From: Xanthobacteraceae bacterium
GTDB taxonomy: Bacteria > Pseudomonadota > Alphaproteobacteria > Rhizobiales > Xanthobacteraceae
Length of the DNA stretch: 5,143 nt
Assembly (NCBI GenBank): GCA_030043175.1
Contig: JASHYD010001041.1
Span: forward strand, 1-5,143
Direction of reading: 5' to 3'
The number at the start of each line of letters is the position of its first letter. Position 1 is the first letter of the stretch. Positions 1 to 5,143 of this stretch are shown piece after piece. The notes beneath the pieces were generated by a model. That model worked only from the letters and a program-made list of their open reading frames with translations. It searched no databases and was not told the DNA's origin. A program made the position numbers and the translations under genes.

Positions 1-441
1 GTCACCGCCAACTTCCTTGACGGTGTCGGTCAAAGAAAGGCCCGGGATGGCCGCCCCGCCGGCGCCAGCCGCGATCGCGCGGGAAATAAGGGCAGAGGAG
101 GCGAACGGCCGGGCAGCATCGTGCACCAGCACGATCCGCGGCTGCTCCGCCTTAAGCGCTTCCAGCCCGGCTCGCACCGAGATCTGGCGCGTCTCGCCGC
201 CGAAGGCCGCAGGGCGCAGCTTCAGTCCTGCAGTTGCTTGCGCAAACATCGCCGCATCATCACGATGGATGACGGCCTGAACGAGCGCGACCTGCGGGTG
301 GTCAATGAAAAGCGAGAGGGCGTGGCGGATCATCGGCGCACCGCGCAATTTGCGGTATTGCTTGGGCGTAGTGCTCCCCGCGCGGACACCCCGGCCGGCC
401 GCCACTACGATGGCCGCTATGTCTGCGGGCATCCCATTCAT
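1..441 (-). CDS. ispD: 2-C-methyl-D-erythritol 4-phosphate cytidylyltransferase, N-terminal part (IspD, probably bifunctional IspDF), cut by window edge
   Basis: The enzyme joins CTP and methylerythritol 4-phosphate to give CDP-ME, the third step of the cytoplasmic MEP pathway to isoprenoids. The visible 147 codons carry the family signatures in order: the CTP-binding loop VVAAGRGVR (12-20) followed by PKQYR (26-30), GGETRQISVRAGLEAL (81-96), the metal/CTP motif VHDAARP (106-112) and AAIPGLSLTDTVKEV (130-144). With the start at 441, Arg20 and Lys27 fall at the same numbers as the catalytic residues of E. coli IspD. An in-frame ATG at 456 gives five more residues but has only AGGG three bases upstream. 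The ATG at 441 has GGAG nine bases upstream and was preferred. The frame stays open to the window edge. In many alphaproteobacteria IspD is fused to IspF; whether that holds here lies outside the window. The gene is divergent from dusB. Confidence 0.93.
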   Translation of the reverse strand, partial: MNGMPADIAAIVVAAGRGVRAGSTTPKQYRKLRGAPMIRHALSLFIDHPQVALVQAVIHRDDAAMFAQATAGLKLRPAAFGGETRQISVRAGLEALKAEQPRIVLVHDAARPFASSALISRAIAAGAGGAAIPGLSLTDTVKEVGGD

Positions 442-450
442 CCGTTCGTT

Positions 451-454
451 CTCC
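451..454 (-). promoter_or_regulatory. Ribosome binding site deciding the ispD start
   Basis: GGAG on the minus strand lies nine bases before the ATG at 441. It overlaps the alternative upstream ATG (454-456), which has only a poorly spaced AGGG. This favours the downstream start. Confidence 0.5.
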
Positions 455-490
455 ATGAGCCCTAGAGCGCGTGAACTTAACTCAAGCCTT

Positions 491-566
491 AGCCTGACGG
501 GGTCCACCGCCAGTCAGGCTTGCCCGATTCGGCAAACTTAAACTCTCGAAATCGGCTACCGCCGAT
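491..566. repeat. Cluster of three adjacent inverted repeats (potential hairpins)
   Basis: Three potential stems lie back to back. The first is AGCCTGAC (491-498) with GTCAGGCT (513-520), a perfect 8-bp stem that can extend inward with GGGG/CC-CC pairs around two bulges. The second is TTGCC (520-524) with GGCAA (531-535), loop of six. The third is ATCGGC (551-556) with GCCGAT (561-566), perfect 6 bp around TACC. The first two share base 520, so they would compete for it. None is followed by a T-run on either strand, so a rho-independent terminator is unlikely. The cluster begins about 35-50 bases upstream of the ispD start and could lie in its leader or serve as protein-binding sites. Its function is unknown. 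Confidence 0.5.
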
Positions 567-707
567 GTCGATGGGGGCACTGATGGCCGCGGCCGCACCC
601 TTCGTGACGCGCGCGCAAGCGCTGTTTGCGGATGAGGCCGCACCATGTTGATCCATAACCCGGTATGCGGGAATTCGCGAGGGGGCGATCATATTGCGCT
701 GCAGCAC

Positions 708-736
708 TTGCATCGTTGCTTTTTGCTGGCTAAACT
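708..736 (+). promoter_or_regulatory. Possible promoter of dusB-ntrB-ntrC
   Basis: TTGCAT (708-713) and TAAACT (731-736) are separated by 17 bases, in sigma-70-like spacing, about 40 bases upstream of the dusB start. The match to consensus is weak (roughly 3/6 and 4/6). An inverted repeat TTTGCT (722-727) / AGCAAA (740-745) brackets the proposed -10 box and could be an operator. Both calls are tentative. Confidence 0.25.
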
Positions 737-745
737 CTAAGCAAA

Positions 746-776
746 TTAGGATTGCGCCTAGAATATAGGCAGGAAG
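746..776 (+). promoter_or_regulatory. dusB leader with mutually exclusive small stems around the ribosome binding site
   Basis: GCCTA (756-760) can pair with TAGGC (766-770) around the loop GAATA, which would bury the AGG at 767-769 that sits seven bases before the dusB ATG. The same CCTA (757-760) can instead pair with TAGG (747-750). A second purine run, AGGAAG (771-776), abuts the ATG. The stems are only 4-5 bp, so regulation is a guess. Confidence 0.2.
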
Positions 777-1829
777 ATGCGTGCGTCGAAATTCCCGCGG
801 TTTGCCAATCCGCTAAATGTTGGCGGGCTGACCATCGCGAACCGGGTTTTCGTGGCGCCGATGTCCGGCGTCACCGACGCTCCGTTTCGTCGGCTGGCGG
901 CTCGTTTGGGTGCAGGGCTGGTGGTTTCCGAGATGACGGCCTGCGCCGCGCTTGCAGTAGGCAAGCGCGACGCAAAGCTCAAGGTCGAAGCGCCCGGGCT
1001 GGGTTACCATGTTGTGCAACTCGCCGGCTGCGAGGCAAAATGGATGGCAGAGGGGGCTCGCATTGCGGCGGGCTGCGGCGCCGCCATCATTGACATCAAC
1101 ATGGGTTGCCCGGCGCGGCACGTCACCAATGGCTGGTCCGGATCGGCGCTGATGCGCGATCTCGACCACGCGATCAGCCTTGTGGATGCGACCGTTGCGG
1201 CGGTGACCGTGCCGGTAACCCTCAAGACGCGTCTCGGTTGGGACGAGCGCTCCATCAATGCGCCGGAGCTGGCGCGCCGCGCAGAGGCATCTGGCGTAAA
1301 GCTCATTACGGTCCATGGCCGCACCCGTTGCCAATTCTACAAGGGCAGCGCCGACTGGGCAGCGGTGCGCGCGGTAAAGCAGGCGGTATCGATTCCGGTC
1401 GTGGTCAACGGCGACATCATGAGCTGCCGCGATGCCAAGACAGCACTTGTGCGCTCCGGAGCGGATGCCGTCATGATCGGTCGCGGCGCCCAGGGCCGGC
1501 CGTGGTTTCCGGGGCAAGTCGCGTGCTATCTCGCGGACGGGCCGCTTGAGGACCCGCCGATCCTGTCGATCCAGCATGAGCTCATCACGGCGCTTTATCA
1601 GGAAATGCTCGCCCATCATGGCGAGCCAATCGGCGCGAAACATGCCCGCAAGCATCTCGGCTGGGCGCTTGACACTGCGGCCGCCACCGCCGGCTCACCT
1701 CCCGAAACCTTGAGAGCCTGCCGCGAGCGCGTGCTCACTGCGCCGAGCCCGCGCGAAACCCTAGGCCGGCTCGCAGAGGCATTCGACGCCTTGTCGTCGT
1801 GCGCAAGCGATCGGAAGGCGGCCGCATGA
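777..1829 (+). CDS. dusB: tRNA-dihydrouridine synthase DusB (NifR3 family)
   Basis: This FMN- and NADPH-dependent enzyme reduces specific uridines in the tRNA D-loop to dihydrouridine in the cytoplasm. The 350 residues fit the family's usual length and form one TIM barrel plus C-terminal helical domain. Visible motifs are [12 protein letters not shown] (27-38, FMN site), DINMGCPA with catalytic Cys111, TLKTRLGWD with Lys150, [12 protein letters not shown] (179-190), VVVNGDI (208-214) and the phosphate-binding [10 protein letters not shown] (235-244). After the catalytic Cys the sequence reads CPARHV, where I would expect CPAKKV from related proteins. The ATG at 777 is the first possible start, since a stop lies in frame at 759-761, and it keeps the conserved N-terminal '[12 protein letters not shown]' strand. 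The gene overlaps ntrB by four bases (ATGA) and heads the operon, as nifR3 does in Rhodobacter. Confidence 0.95.
   Translation: MRASKFPRFANPLNVGGLTIANRVFVAPMSGVTDAPFRRLAARLGAGLVVSEMTACAALAVGKRDAKLKVEAPGLGYHVVQLAGCEAKWMAEGARIAAGCGAAIIDINMGCPARHVTNGWSGSALMRDLDHAISLVDATVAAVTVPVTLKTRLGWDERSINAPELARRAEASGVKLITVHGRTRCQFYKGSADWAAVRAVKQAVSIPVVVNGDIMSCRDAKTALVRSGADAVMIGRGAQGRPWFPGQVACYLADGPLEDPPILSIQHELITALYQEMLAHHGEPIGAKHARKHLGWALDTAAATAGSPPETLRACRERVLTAPSPRETLGRLAEAFDALSSCASDRKAAA
1813..1818 (+). promoter_or_regulatory. Ribosome binding site deciding the ntrB start
   Basis: GGAAGG lies inside the dusB C-terminal codons, seven bases before the ATG at 1826. It supports that start over the in-frame ATG at 1799. 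The ATG also overlaps the dusB TGA, which suggests translational coupling. Confidence 0.7.
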
Positions 1830-2959
1830 GCATGGTCGGAAGCCGCGATCCGCACGCCGCCGCGAGCCCAGCGGAAGCCATCCTCAATGCACTGCCGCTC
1901 GCCGTGATCGTGGTCGGCCCGGACGGCATGATCAAAGACGCCAATGTGGCGGCGGAGGATTTTTTCGATATGTCGGTCGCGCTGCTGCGCCGACACGTGT
2001 TGTCGGACTTGGTGCCGTTCGGAAGTCCCTTGCTGGCGCTGATCGAGCAGGTCCGCCAGCGCGGCGGTGCCGTCAACGAATACAAGGTCGATCTCGGCAC
2101 GCCGCGCACGCCGTCCGAACGTCTGGTCGATCTTCACGTGGCTCCGGTGCCGGAGGGACCGAGCGAGGTTGTCGTGATGCTCCAGCAGCGCACGATGGCC
2201 GATAAGATGAACCGGCAACTCACACATCGCGGAGCGGCACGGTCTGTGACTGCGCTCGCCGCCATGCTGGCGCACGAAATCAAGAACCCGCTGTCGGGAA
2301 TTCGCGGCGCAGCCCAGCTGTTGGAGCAGCAGGCAAGCGACGACGACCGCGTTCTGACCAGGCTGATCTGCGATGAGGCGGACCGCATCGTCAAACTGGT
2401 CGACCGCATGGAAGTGTTCGGCGACAAGCGTCCGGTGCAGCGCGAGCAGGTCAATATTCATGTGGTCTTCGATCACGTGCGCAGACTGGCGCAATCGGGT
2501 TTTGCGCGGCACATCCGATTCGTCGAAGGCTACGATCCGTCGTTGCCCCCGGTGCTGGGCAATCGCGACCAGCTTGTTCAGGTGTTTCTCAACCTCGTCA
2601 AGAACGCCGCCGAGGCGATCGGCGAAAGCGCCACAGACGGCGAAATCCAGCTTTCCACCGCATTCAGGCCGGGTGTGCGGTTGTCGCTTCCCGGAAGCAG
2701 ATCGAAGGTCGCGCTGCCTCTCGAATTCTGCATCAAGGACAACGGGCCGGGCGTGTCCGATGACCTGATGCCGAATCTTTTCGATCCTTTCGTCACCACC
2801 AAGCCGACCGGCAGCGGGCTTGGTCTGGCGCTCGCCGCGAAGATCATTGGTGATCACGGCGGCATCATCGAATGTGAGTCGCAACCACGACGAACCATCT
2901 TTCGCGTGCTTATGCCCAAATTCATGGGTGACGACGCCGAGCCGGGCGGAGAAACCTAA
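1826..2959 (+). CDS. ntrB: Nitrogen regulation sensor histidine kinase/phosphatase NtrB (GlnL)
   Basis: This cytoplasmic two-component kinase phosphorylates NtrC under nitrogen limitation and dephosphorylates it when PII signals nitrogen excess. The 377 residues contain no membrane segment. An N-terminal PAS-like domain spans about 16-125 ([18 protein letters not shown] at 23-40). The DHp domain has [20 protein letters not shown] (148-167) with phospho-acceptor His150. The ATPase domain shows the N box ([17 protein letters not shown], 248-264, Asn260), the G1 box DNGPGV (305-310), the F box [10 protein letters not shown] (318-327) and the G2 box GSGLGL (329-334). All catalytic motifs are intact. 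The start at 1826 was chosen because it overlaps the dusB stop and has GGAAGG seven bases upstream. A second ATG two codons downstream is possible. It is cotranscribed with dusB and ntrC. Confidence 0.96.
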   Translation: MSMVGSRDPHAAASPAEAILNALPLAVIVVGPDGMIKDANVAAEDFFDMSVALLRRHVLSDLVPFGSPLLALIEQVRQRGGAVNEYKVDLGTPRTPSERLVDLHVAPVPEGPSEVVVMLQQRTMADKMNRQLTHRGAARSVTALAAMLAHEIKNPLSGIRGAAQLLEQQASDDDRVLTRLICDEADRIVKLVDRMEVFGDKRPVQREQVNIHVVFDHVRRLAQSGFARHIRFVEGYDPSLPPVLGNRDQLVQVFLNLVKNAAEAIGESATDGEIQLSTAFRPGVRLSLPGSRSKVALPLEFCIKDNGPGVSDDLMPNLFDPFVTTKPTGSGLGLALAAKIIGDHGGIIECESQPRRTIFRVLMPKFMGDDAEPGGET

Positions 2960-2966
2960 AGGTGAT
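2958..2966 (+). promoter_or_regulatory. Ribosome binding site deciding the ntrC start
   Basis: AAAGGTGAT overlaps the ntrB TAA stop. Its AGGTGAT part is complementary to the 3' end of 16S rRNA, and its AAGG core lies eight bases before the ATG at 2971. The in-frame GTG at 2962 sits inside this site and is therefore not the likely start. Confidence 0.7.
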
Positions 2967-2970
2967 ACCA

Positions 2971-4413
2971 ATGCCCGCTGGTAGTATTTTGATCGCGGAT
3001 GACGATGCTGCGATCCGAACCGTGCTCAACCAGGCGCTGTCTCGCGCCGGCTACGAGGTGCGCTCGACCGGAAACGCCGCCACCCTCTGGCGATGGGTCA
3101 GCCAGGGCGAGGGTGATCTTATCATCACCGACGTGGTCATGCCCGACGAGAACGCGTTCGATCTCTTGCCGCGCATCAAGAAGCTTCGGCCCGACCTCCC
3201 GGTCATCGTCATGAGCGCACAGAACACGTTCATGACGGCGATCCGTGCCTCCGAGCGCGGCGCCTATGAGTATCTGCCGAAGCCGTTCGACCTCAAGGAA
3301 CTGACCACCATCGTTGGCCGGGCGCTGTCGGAGCCGAAGGACCGCCCCGCGGTTGCGTCGGGCAAGGCAGAGGAAATCGACATCCCCTTGATCGGCCGCT
3401 CGTCCGCGATGCAGGAAATTTACCGTCTGCTGGCGCGCTTGATGCAGACCGACCTCACCGTGCTGATCTCCGGGGAATCCGGCACCGGCAAGGAACTGGT
3501 GGCCCGCGCGCTGCATGATTACGGCAAGCGGCGGTCCGGGCCGTTCGTTGCCATCAACATGGCGGCGATCCCGCGCGAGCTCATCGAGTCTGAACTGTTC
3601 GGCCACGAGAAGGGGGCCTTCACGGGCGCCAACTCGCGCAATGCCGGGCGGTTCGAGCAGGCGGAGGGCGGCACGCTCTTCCTCGACGAGATCGGCGACA
3701 TGCCGATGGAGGCGCAAACACGCTTGCTTCGCGTGCTGCAGCAAGGCGAATACACGACCGTGGGCGGTCGCACTCCGATCAAGACCGACGTTCGCATCGT
3801 TGCCGCCACCAACAAGGATCTGCGCATCCTGATCCAACAGGGCCTGTTCCGTGAAGATCTGTATTTTCGGCTCAATGTGGTGCCGCTTCGGCTGCCGCCG
3901 CTGCGCGAGCGCGCCGAGGACATCCCCGACCTGATCCGCCATTTCTTCAAGCTCGCCGAGCGCGAAGGCCTGCCGACCAAGCAGATCGAAATCGCCGCGA
4001 TCGAGCGCCTCAAGCGCTATCGCTGGCCCGGCAATGTGCGGGAACTGGAAAATCTCGCGCGCCGCCTCGCCGCGTTGTATCCTCAGGAAACCATCACCAG
4101 CGCAGTCATCGACAACGAGCTTGCACCGTCGGCACCAAGTCCGCTCGGCGAAGACAGCCGCTCTGAGCAAAACCTTTCGGCGGCGGTCGAGCGCTATCTC
4201 AACCAATATTTCGGCGGTTTTGCCGACGGCCTGCCACCGCCCGGGCTCTATCATCGCATCCTGCGGGAGATCGAATATCCGCTGGTGTCGGCCGCACTCG
4301 CCGCCACCCGCGGCAACCAGATCCGCGCCGCCGATCTGTTGGGCGTCAATCGCAATACGCTGCGCAAGAAAATCCGTGATTTGGAAATACAGGTGATCCG
4401 TACCAGCGGGTGA
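2971..4413 (+). CDS. ntrC: Nitrogen regulation response regulator NtrC (GlnG), sigma-54-dependent activator
   Basis: When phosphorylated by NtrB, this cytoplasmic enhancer-binding AAA+ protein remodels sigma-54 RNA polymerase at nitrogen-assimilation promoters. The 480 residues have the full three-domain layout. The receiver domain (about 4-120) has the acidic pair Asp11/Asp12, phospho-acceptor Asp54 in [10 protein letters not shown], and Lys104 in YLPKPFD. The AAA+ domain (about 139-370) has Walker A GESGTGKE (168-175), the sigma-54-contacting loop GAFTGA (215-220), Walker [11 protein letters not shown] (233-242), arginine finger region [12 protein letters not shown] (292-303) and sensor [11 protein letters not shown] (352-360). 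The Fis-type helix-turn-helix is [20 protein letters not shown] (449-468). The ATG at 2971 was preferred over the GTG at 2962 because of the ribosome binding site. It lies 11 bases after ntrB. No ntrY follows, unlike in many relatives. Confidence 0.97.
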   Translation: MPAGSILIADDDAAIRTVLNQALSRAGYEVRSTGNAATLWRWVSQGEGDLIITDVVMPDENAFDLLPRIKKLRPDLPVIVMSAQNTFMTAIRASERGAYEYLPKPFDLKELTTIVGRALSEPKDRPAVASGKAEEIDIPLIGRSSAMQEIYRLLARLMQTDLTVLISGESGTGKELVARALHDYGKRRSGPFVAINMAAIPRELIESELFGHEKGAFTGANSRNAGRFEQAEGGTLFLDEIGDMPMEAQTRLLRVLQQGEYTTVGGRTPIKTDVRIVAATNKDLRILIQQGLFREDLYFRLNVVPLRLPPLRERAEDIPDLIRHFFKLAEREGLPTKQIEIAAIERLKRYRWPGNVRELENLARRLAALYPQETITSAVIDNELAPSAPSPLGEDSRSEQNLSAAVERYLNQYFGGFADGLPPPGLYHRILREIEYPLVSAALAATRGNQIRAADLLGVNRNTLRKKIRDLEIQVIRTSG

Positions 4414-4518
4414 GGGGAGGGGGCCTGCCGCACGGTCGCAGAATCTTAAAGATCAGCGCACGCACCTCTCAGGGCCGCGGCGATCGTGGAGTGCTGAGCG
4501 CACGAACCTAAGTCCGAA

Positions 4519-4554
4519 CCAGCCGGTTGCCCGCAATAGCGGGATATTGGCTGG
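4519..4554. other. Long imperfect stem-loop downstream of ntrC
   Basis: CCAGCC (4519-4524) pairs with GGCTGG (4549-4554), and CCCGC (4530-4534) pairs with GCGGG (4539-4543) around the loop AATA. In plus-strand RNA the segment between the stems can add GGU/AUU pairs, leaving only a 2x2 mismatch and giving about 14 bp in all. It lies 105 bases after the ntrC stop and just upstream of the tnpB relic. No T-run follows on either strand. It may be a factor-dependent 3' end for the operon, a remnant of a transposon end, or chance in GC-rich DNA. Confidence 0.4.
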
Positions 4555-4579
4555 GCACAGTCCCGCGTGCCTTGTTCCG

Positions 4580-4957
4580 GCGTCCACGAACCGGCCGAAT
4601 CGCCGGTAGTGCGCCGGCTCGACATCGCCTTTACGGCCTTCTTTAAGAGGTGCATGCAAGGCAACAAAGCCCGGTTTGCGGTTCAAGACAAAGAGGCAAT
4701 TCCACTCGGCCACGTTACCGGCCAACCGCACTGACCTCGACACGGCATCGACGTCGGGTTGACCGCGTTGGTCGCGCAGTCTGACACAGACGCGCAACCG
4801 AATTTCACCAAGCGCGACGAGGAAAGGGCGAGCTTTCGGGCGCTCGCTCCCCCCAACAAAGGCTCGAAACGACGCCCCAGGCGCGCCGCTCTCCTCGCCA
4901 AGATCACAAACACATGGCTAAATTGGCGGCGCGATCATGCGCAAAGCTAGCATGCTA
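4580..4957 (+). pseudogene. Degenerate tnpB (IS200/IS605 or IS1341-type RNA-guided nuclease gene) remnant
   Basis: Conceptual translation across plus-strand frames gives TnpB segments in the correct order. RRLDIAFTAFFKRCMQGNK (4612-4668) matches the family pattern RRLD-AF-AFF-R---G-K. After an apparent one-base insertion near 4669, the next frame reads PGLRFKTKRQFHS (4670-4708), matching PGFPRFK---RF-S with one residue lost. The first frame then resumes after a TGA (4732-4734) with GIDVGLTALVAQSD (4744-4785), the RuvC-I motif with its catalytic Asp (4750-4752), and continues with NKGSKRRPRRAALLAKI and NWRRDHA (4855-4941). A TAG ends the frame at 4948-4950, but a shift gives KLA, as expected after RRDHAHKLA. 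About 60-80 residues between the second and third segments are missing, as are RuvC-II, RuvC-III and the zinc ribbon. The relic may begin nearer 4485. It cannot encode an active nuclease. Confidence 0.8.
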
Positions 4958-4983
4958 GGGCCTGAACTCCTGCACCTGCGAGC

Positions 4984-5005
4984 CGCCCATTTTGTCGATG
5001 GGGCG
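4984..5005 (-). terminator. Possible terminator hairpin of the PQQ-dehydrogenase gene
   Basis: On the minus strand, CGCCCCAT and ATGGGCG pair around the loop CGACAAA, giving a 7-bp stem with one bulged base. It begins 11 bases after the dehydrogenase stop codon. There is no following U-run, so it may act with Rho, protect the 3' end, or be incidental. Confidence 0.3.
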
Positions 5006-5016
5006 TTGGAGCCTAT

Positions 5017-5143
5017 TCACAACGCGAACACATACAACACGAGCGCATTGCGCTGGTCTCGCAGTTCCGGCGTATTGACAAGTCTAGATCTGGCTGCCGG
5101 GCTCGGTCCCGAGACGATCGCAATATATTGTTTGCCATCGACT
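5017..5143 (-). CDS. PQQ-dependent dehydrogenase (methanol/ethanol family), C-terminal end, cut by window edge
   Basis: Only the last 41 codons and the TGA (5017-5019) are in the window. The translated end reads VDGKQYIAIVSGPSP, then ARSRLVNTPELRDQRN and ALVLYVFAL. The pattern 'VDGKQY-A---G' followed by a final 'LYVFAL' is that of the last propeller blade of quinoprotein alcohol dehydrogenases. These are periplasmic enzymes that oxidise alcohols using pyrroloquinoline quinone and a Ca2+ or lanthanide ion, passing electrons to a cytochrome c. The substrate, the metal type (MxaF, XoxF or ExaA-like) and the signal peptide cannot be judged from this piece. It is convergent with ntrC across the tnpB relic. 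The assignment rests on recognition of a short tail; another PQQ-repeat protein is possible. Confidence 0.72.
   Translation of the reverse strand, partial: VDGKQYIAIVSGPSPAARSRLVNTPELRDQRNALVLYVFAL

Larger units (their letters stand above)
442..776. other. Divergent intergenic region between ispD and dusB
   Basis: This stretch of about 330 bases separates two divergent genes and should hold both promoters. I see no recognisable protein family in it. It has three consecutive inverted repeats at 491-566, a direct repeat (AACTTAACTC at 474-483; AACTTAAACTC at 535-545) flanking the first two, and a short repeat GGCCGCACC at 591-599 and 636-644. The dusB-proximal end is relatively AT-rich. A 74-codon minus-strand frame (489-713) is open but lacks a ribosome binding site. 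I could not find a convincing sigma-54 promoter (GG-N10-GC type) or an obvious promoter for ispD. Confidence 0.6.
4414..5016. other. Region without an intact gene between convergent ntrC and PQQ-dehydrogenase genes
   Basis: About 600 bases hold no intact gene. The first 100 show nothing I can identify beyond an 11-base palindrome ATCTTAAAGAT (4443-4453) and a near-perfect 13-base direct repeat (4455-4467, 4497-4509; one mismatch). A stem-loop follows at 4519-4554, then the decayed tnpB sequence to about 4957, then a short spacer with a hairpin before the dehydrogenase stop codon. In many relatives this place downstream of ntrC is occupied by ntrY. Confidence 0.6.

Noticed and set aside
1799..1825. 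Upstream ATG for ntrB at 1799.
   Set aside because: The ATG at 1826 overlaps the dusB stop and has GGAAGG seven bases upstream; the extra residues (MRKRSEGGR) are not typical of NtrB.
2962..2970. GTG start for ntrC at 2962.
   Set aside because: The GTG lies within the AAAGGTGAT ribosome binding site of the ATG at 2971, and NtrC proteins of this group begin at the MPAGSIL position.
3211..3222. Ser82 in the NtrC receiver where E. coli NtrC has Thr82.
   Set aside because: Ser or Thr both serve at this switch position, and the [10 protein letters not shown] stretch is usual for alphaproteobacterial NtrC.
1616..4254. Long minus-strand ORFs of 451 and 432 codons opposite dusB/ntrB and ntrC.
   Set aside because: They are shadow frames caused by high third-position GC in the real genes on the plus strand; composition is His/Arg-rich and no family matches.
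4757..4799. A perfect three-way junction can be drawn: GGTT/AACC closing GACC-GGTC and GCGC-GTCTG/CAGAC-GCGC hairpins with no unpaired junction bases.
   Set aside because: It coincides with the codons for the TnpB RuvC-I segment, so the sequence is explained by protein coding. The short GC-rich stems are probably chance.
4826..4849. Hairpin GGGCGAGC/GCTCGCTC followed on the minus strand by a short TTT, resembling a terminator.
   Set aside because: It lies inside the tnpB relic, the T-run is too short, and it is about 170 bases beyond the dehydrogenase stop.
4446..4913. Three overlapping minus-strand ORFs (4446-4667, 4453-4797, 4683-4913).
   Set aside because: They are antisense to the tnpB remnant, are Arg/Cys-rich, match no family I recognise and lack ribosome binding sites.
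4937..5143. Plus-strand open frame from ATG 4937 to the window edge (MRKASMLGPELL...).
   Set aside because: It runs antisense to the dehydrogenase tail, has no ribosome binding site and no recognisable motif.
1..5143. Looked for tRNA genes, rRNA, CRISPR repeats and phage attachment sites on both strands.
   Set aside because: No repeat-spacer pattern, cloverleaf or integrase-adjacent repeat was seen; a GGTTCAAGA near 4680 resembles a T-loop but its flanks do not pair.

Overview
The window looks like a chromosomal piece of an alphaproteobacterium of the order Hyphomicrobiales, most like the Bradyrhizobium/Rhodopseudomonas side of the order. The evidence is high GC, the gene order ispD(F) / dusB (nifR3) - ntrB - ntrC, and the close fit of the NtrB and NtrC proteins to the rhizobial type. 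The genus is inference; no database search was possible.

Layout. Positions 1-441 (minus strand) hold the N-terminal part of IspD or the fused IspDF of isoprenoid synthesis, cut by the window edge. A divergent intergenic region of about 330 bases follows. It carries three adjacent inverted repeats and, next to dusB, a leader with mutually exclusive small stems. Positions 777-4413 (plus strand) are one compact operon: dusB (tRNA dihydrouridine synthase), ntrB (nitrogen sensor kinase/phosphatase) and ntrC (sigma-54 activator). dusB and ntrB overlap by four bases, and ntrB and ntrC are 11 bases apart. All three proteins look intact, with catalytic and regulatory motifs in place.

After ntrC comes about 600 bases with no intact gene. 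It is not empty. Read across frames on the plus strand, it contains the decayed remains of a TnpB nuclease gene of the IS200/IS605 (IS1341-like) type. A segment related to the TnpB N-terminal helical region, an 'FK-K-RF' type stretch and the RuvC-I motif with its aspartate can be recognised, along with the basic region behind it. They are joined by a frameshift, stop codons and an apparent internal deletion. The window ends with the last 41 codons of a minus-strand PQQ-dependent alcohol (methanol/ethanol family) dehydrogenase, convergent with ntrC.

How the genes work together. NtrB phosphorylates or dephosphorylates NtrC according to PII/nitrogen status, and NtrC~P activates sigma-54 promoters of nitrogen-assimilation genes. 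dusB is the usual first gene of this operon in alphaproteobacteria. In many relatives ntrY-ntrX follow ntrC directly. Here that place is taken by the tnpB relic and the convergent dehydrogenase, so the nitrogen-regulation cluster appears to have been broken or rearranged at this point. I found no previously undescribed functional system. The least explained structures are the hairpin cluster between ispD and dusB and the stem-loop at 4519-4554.
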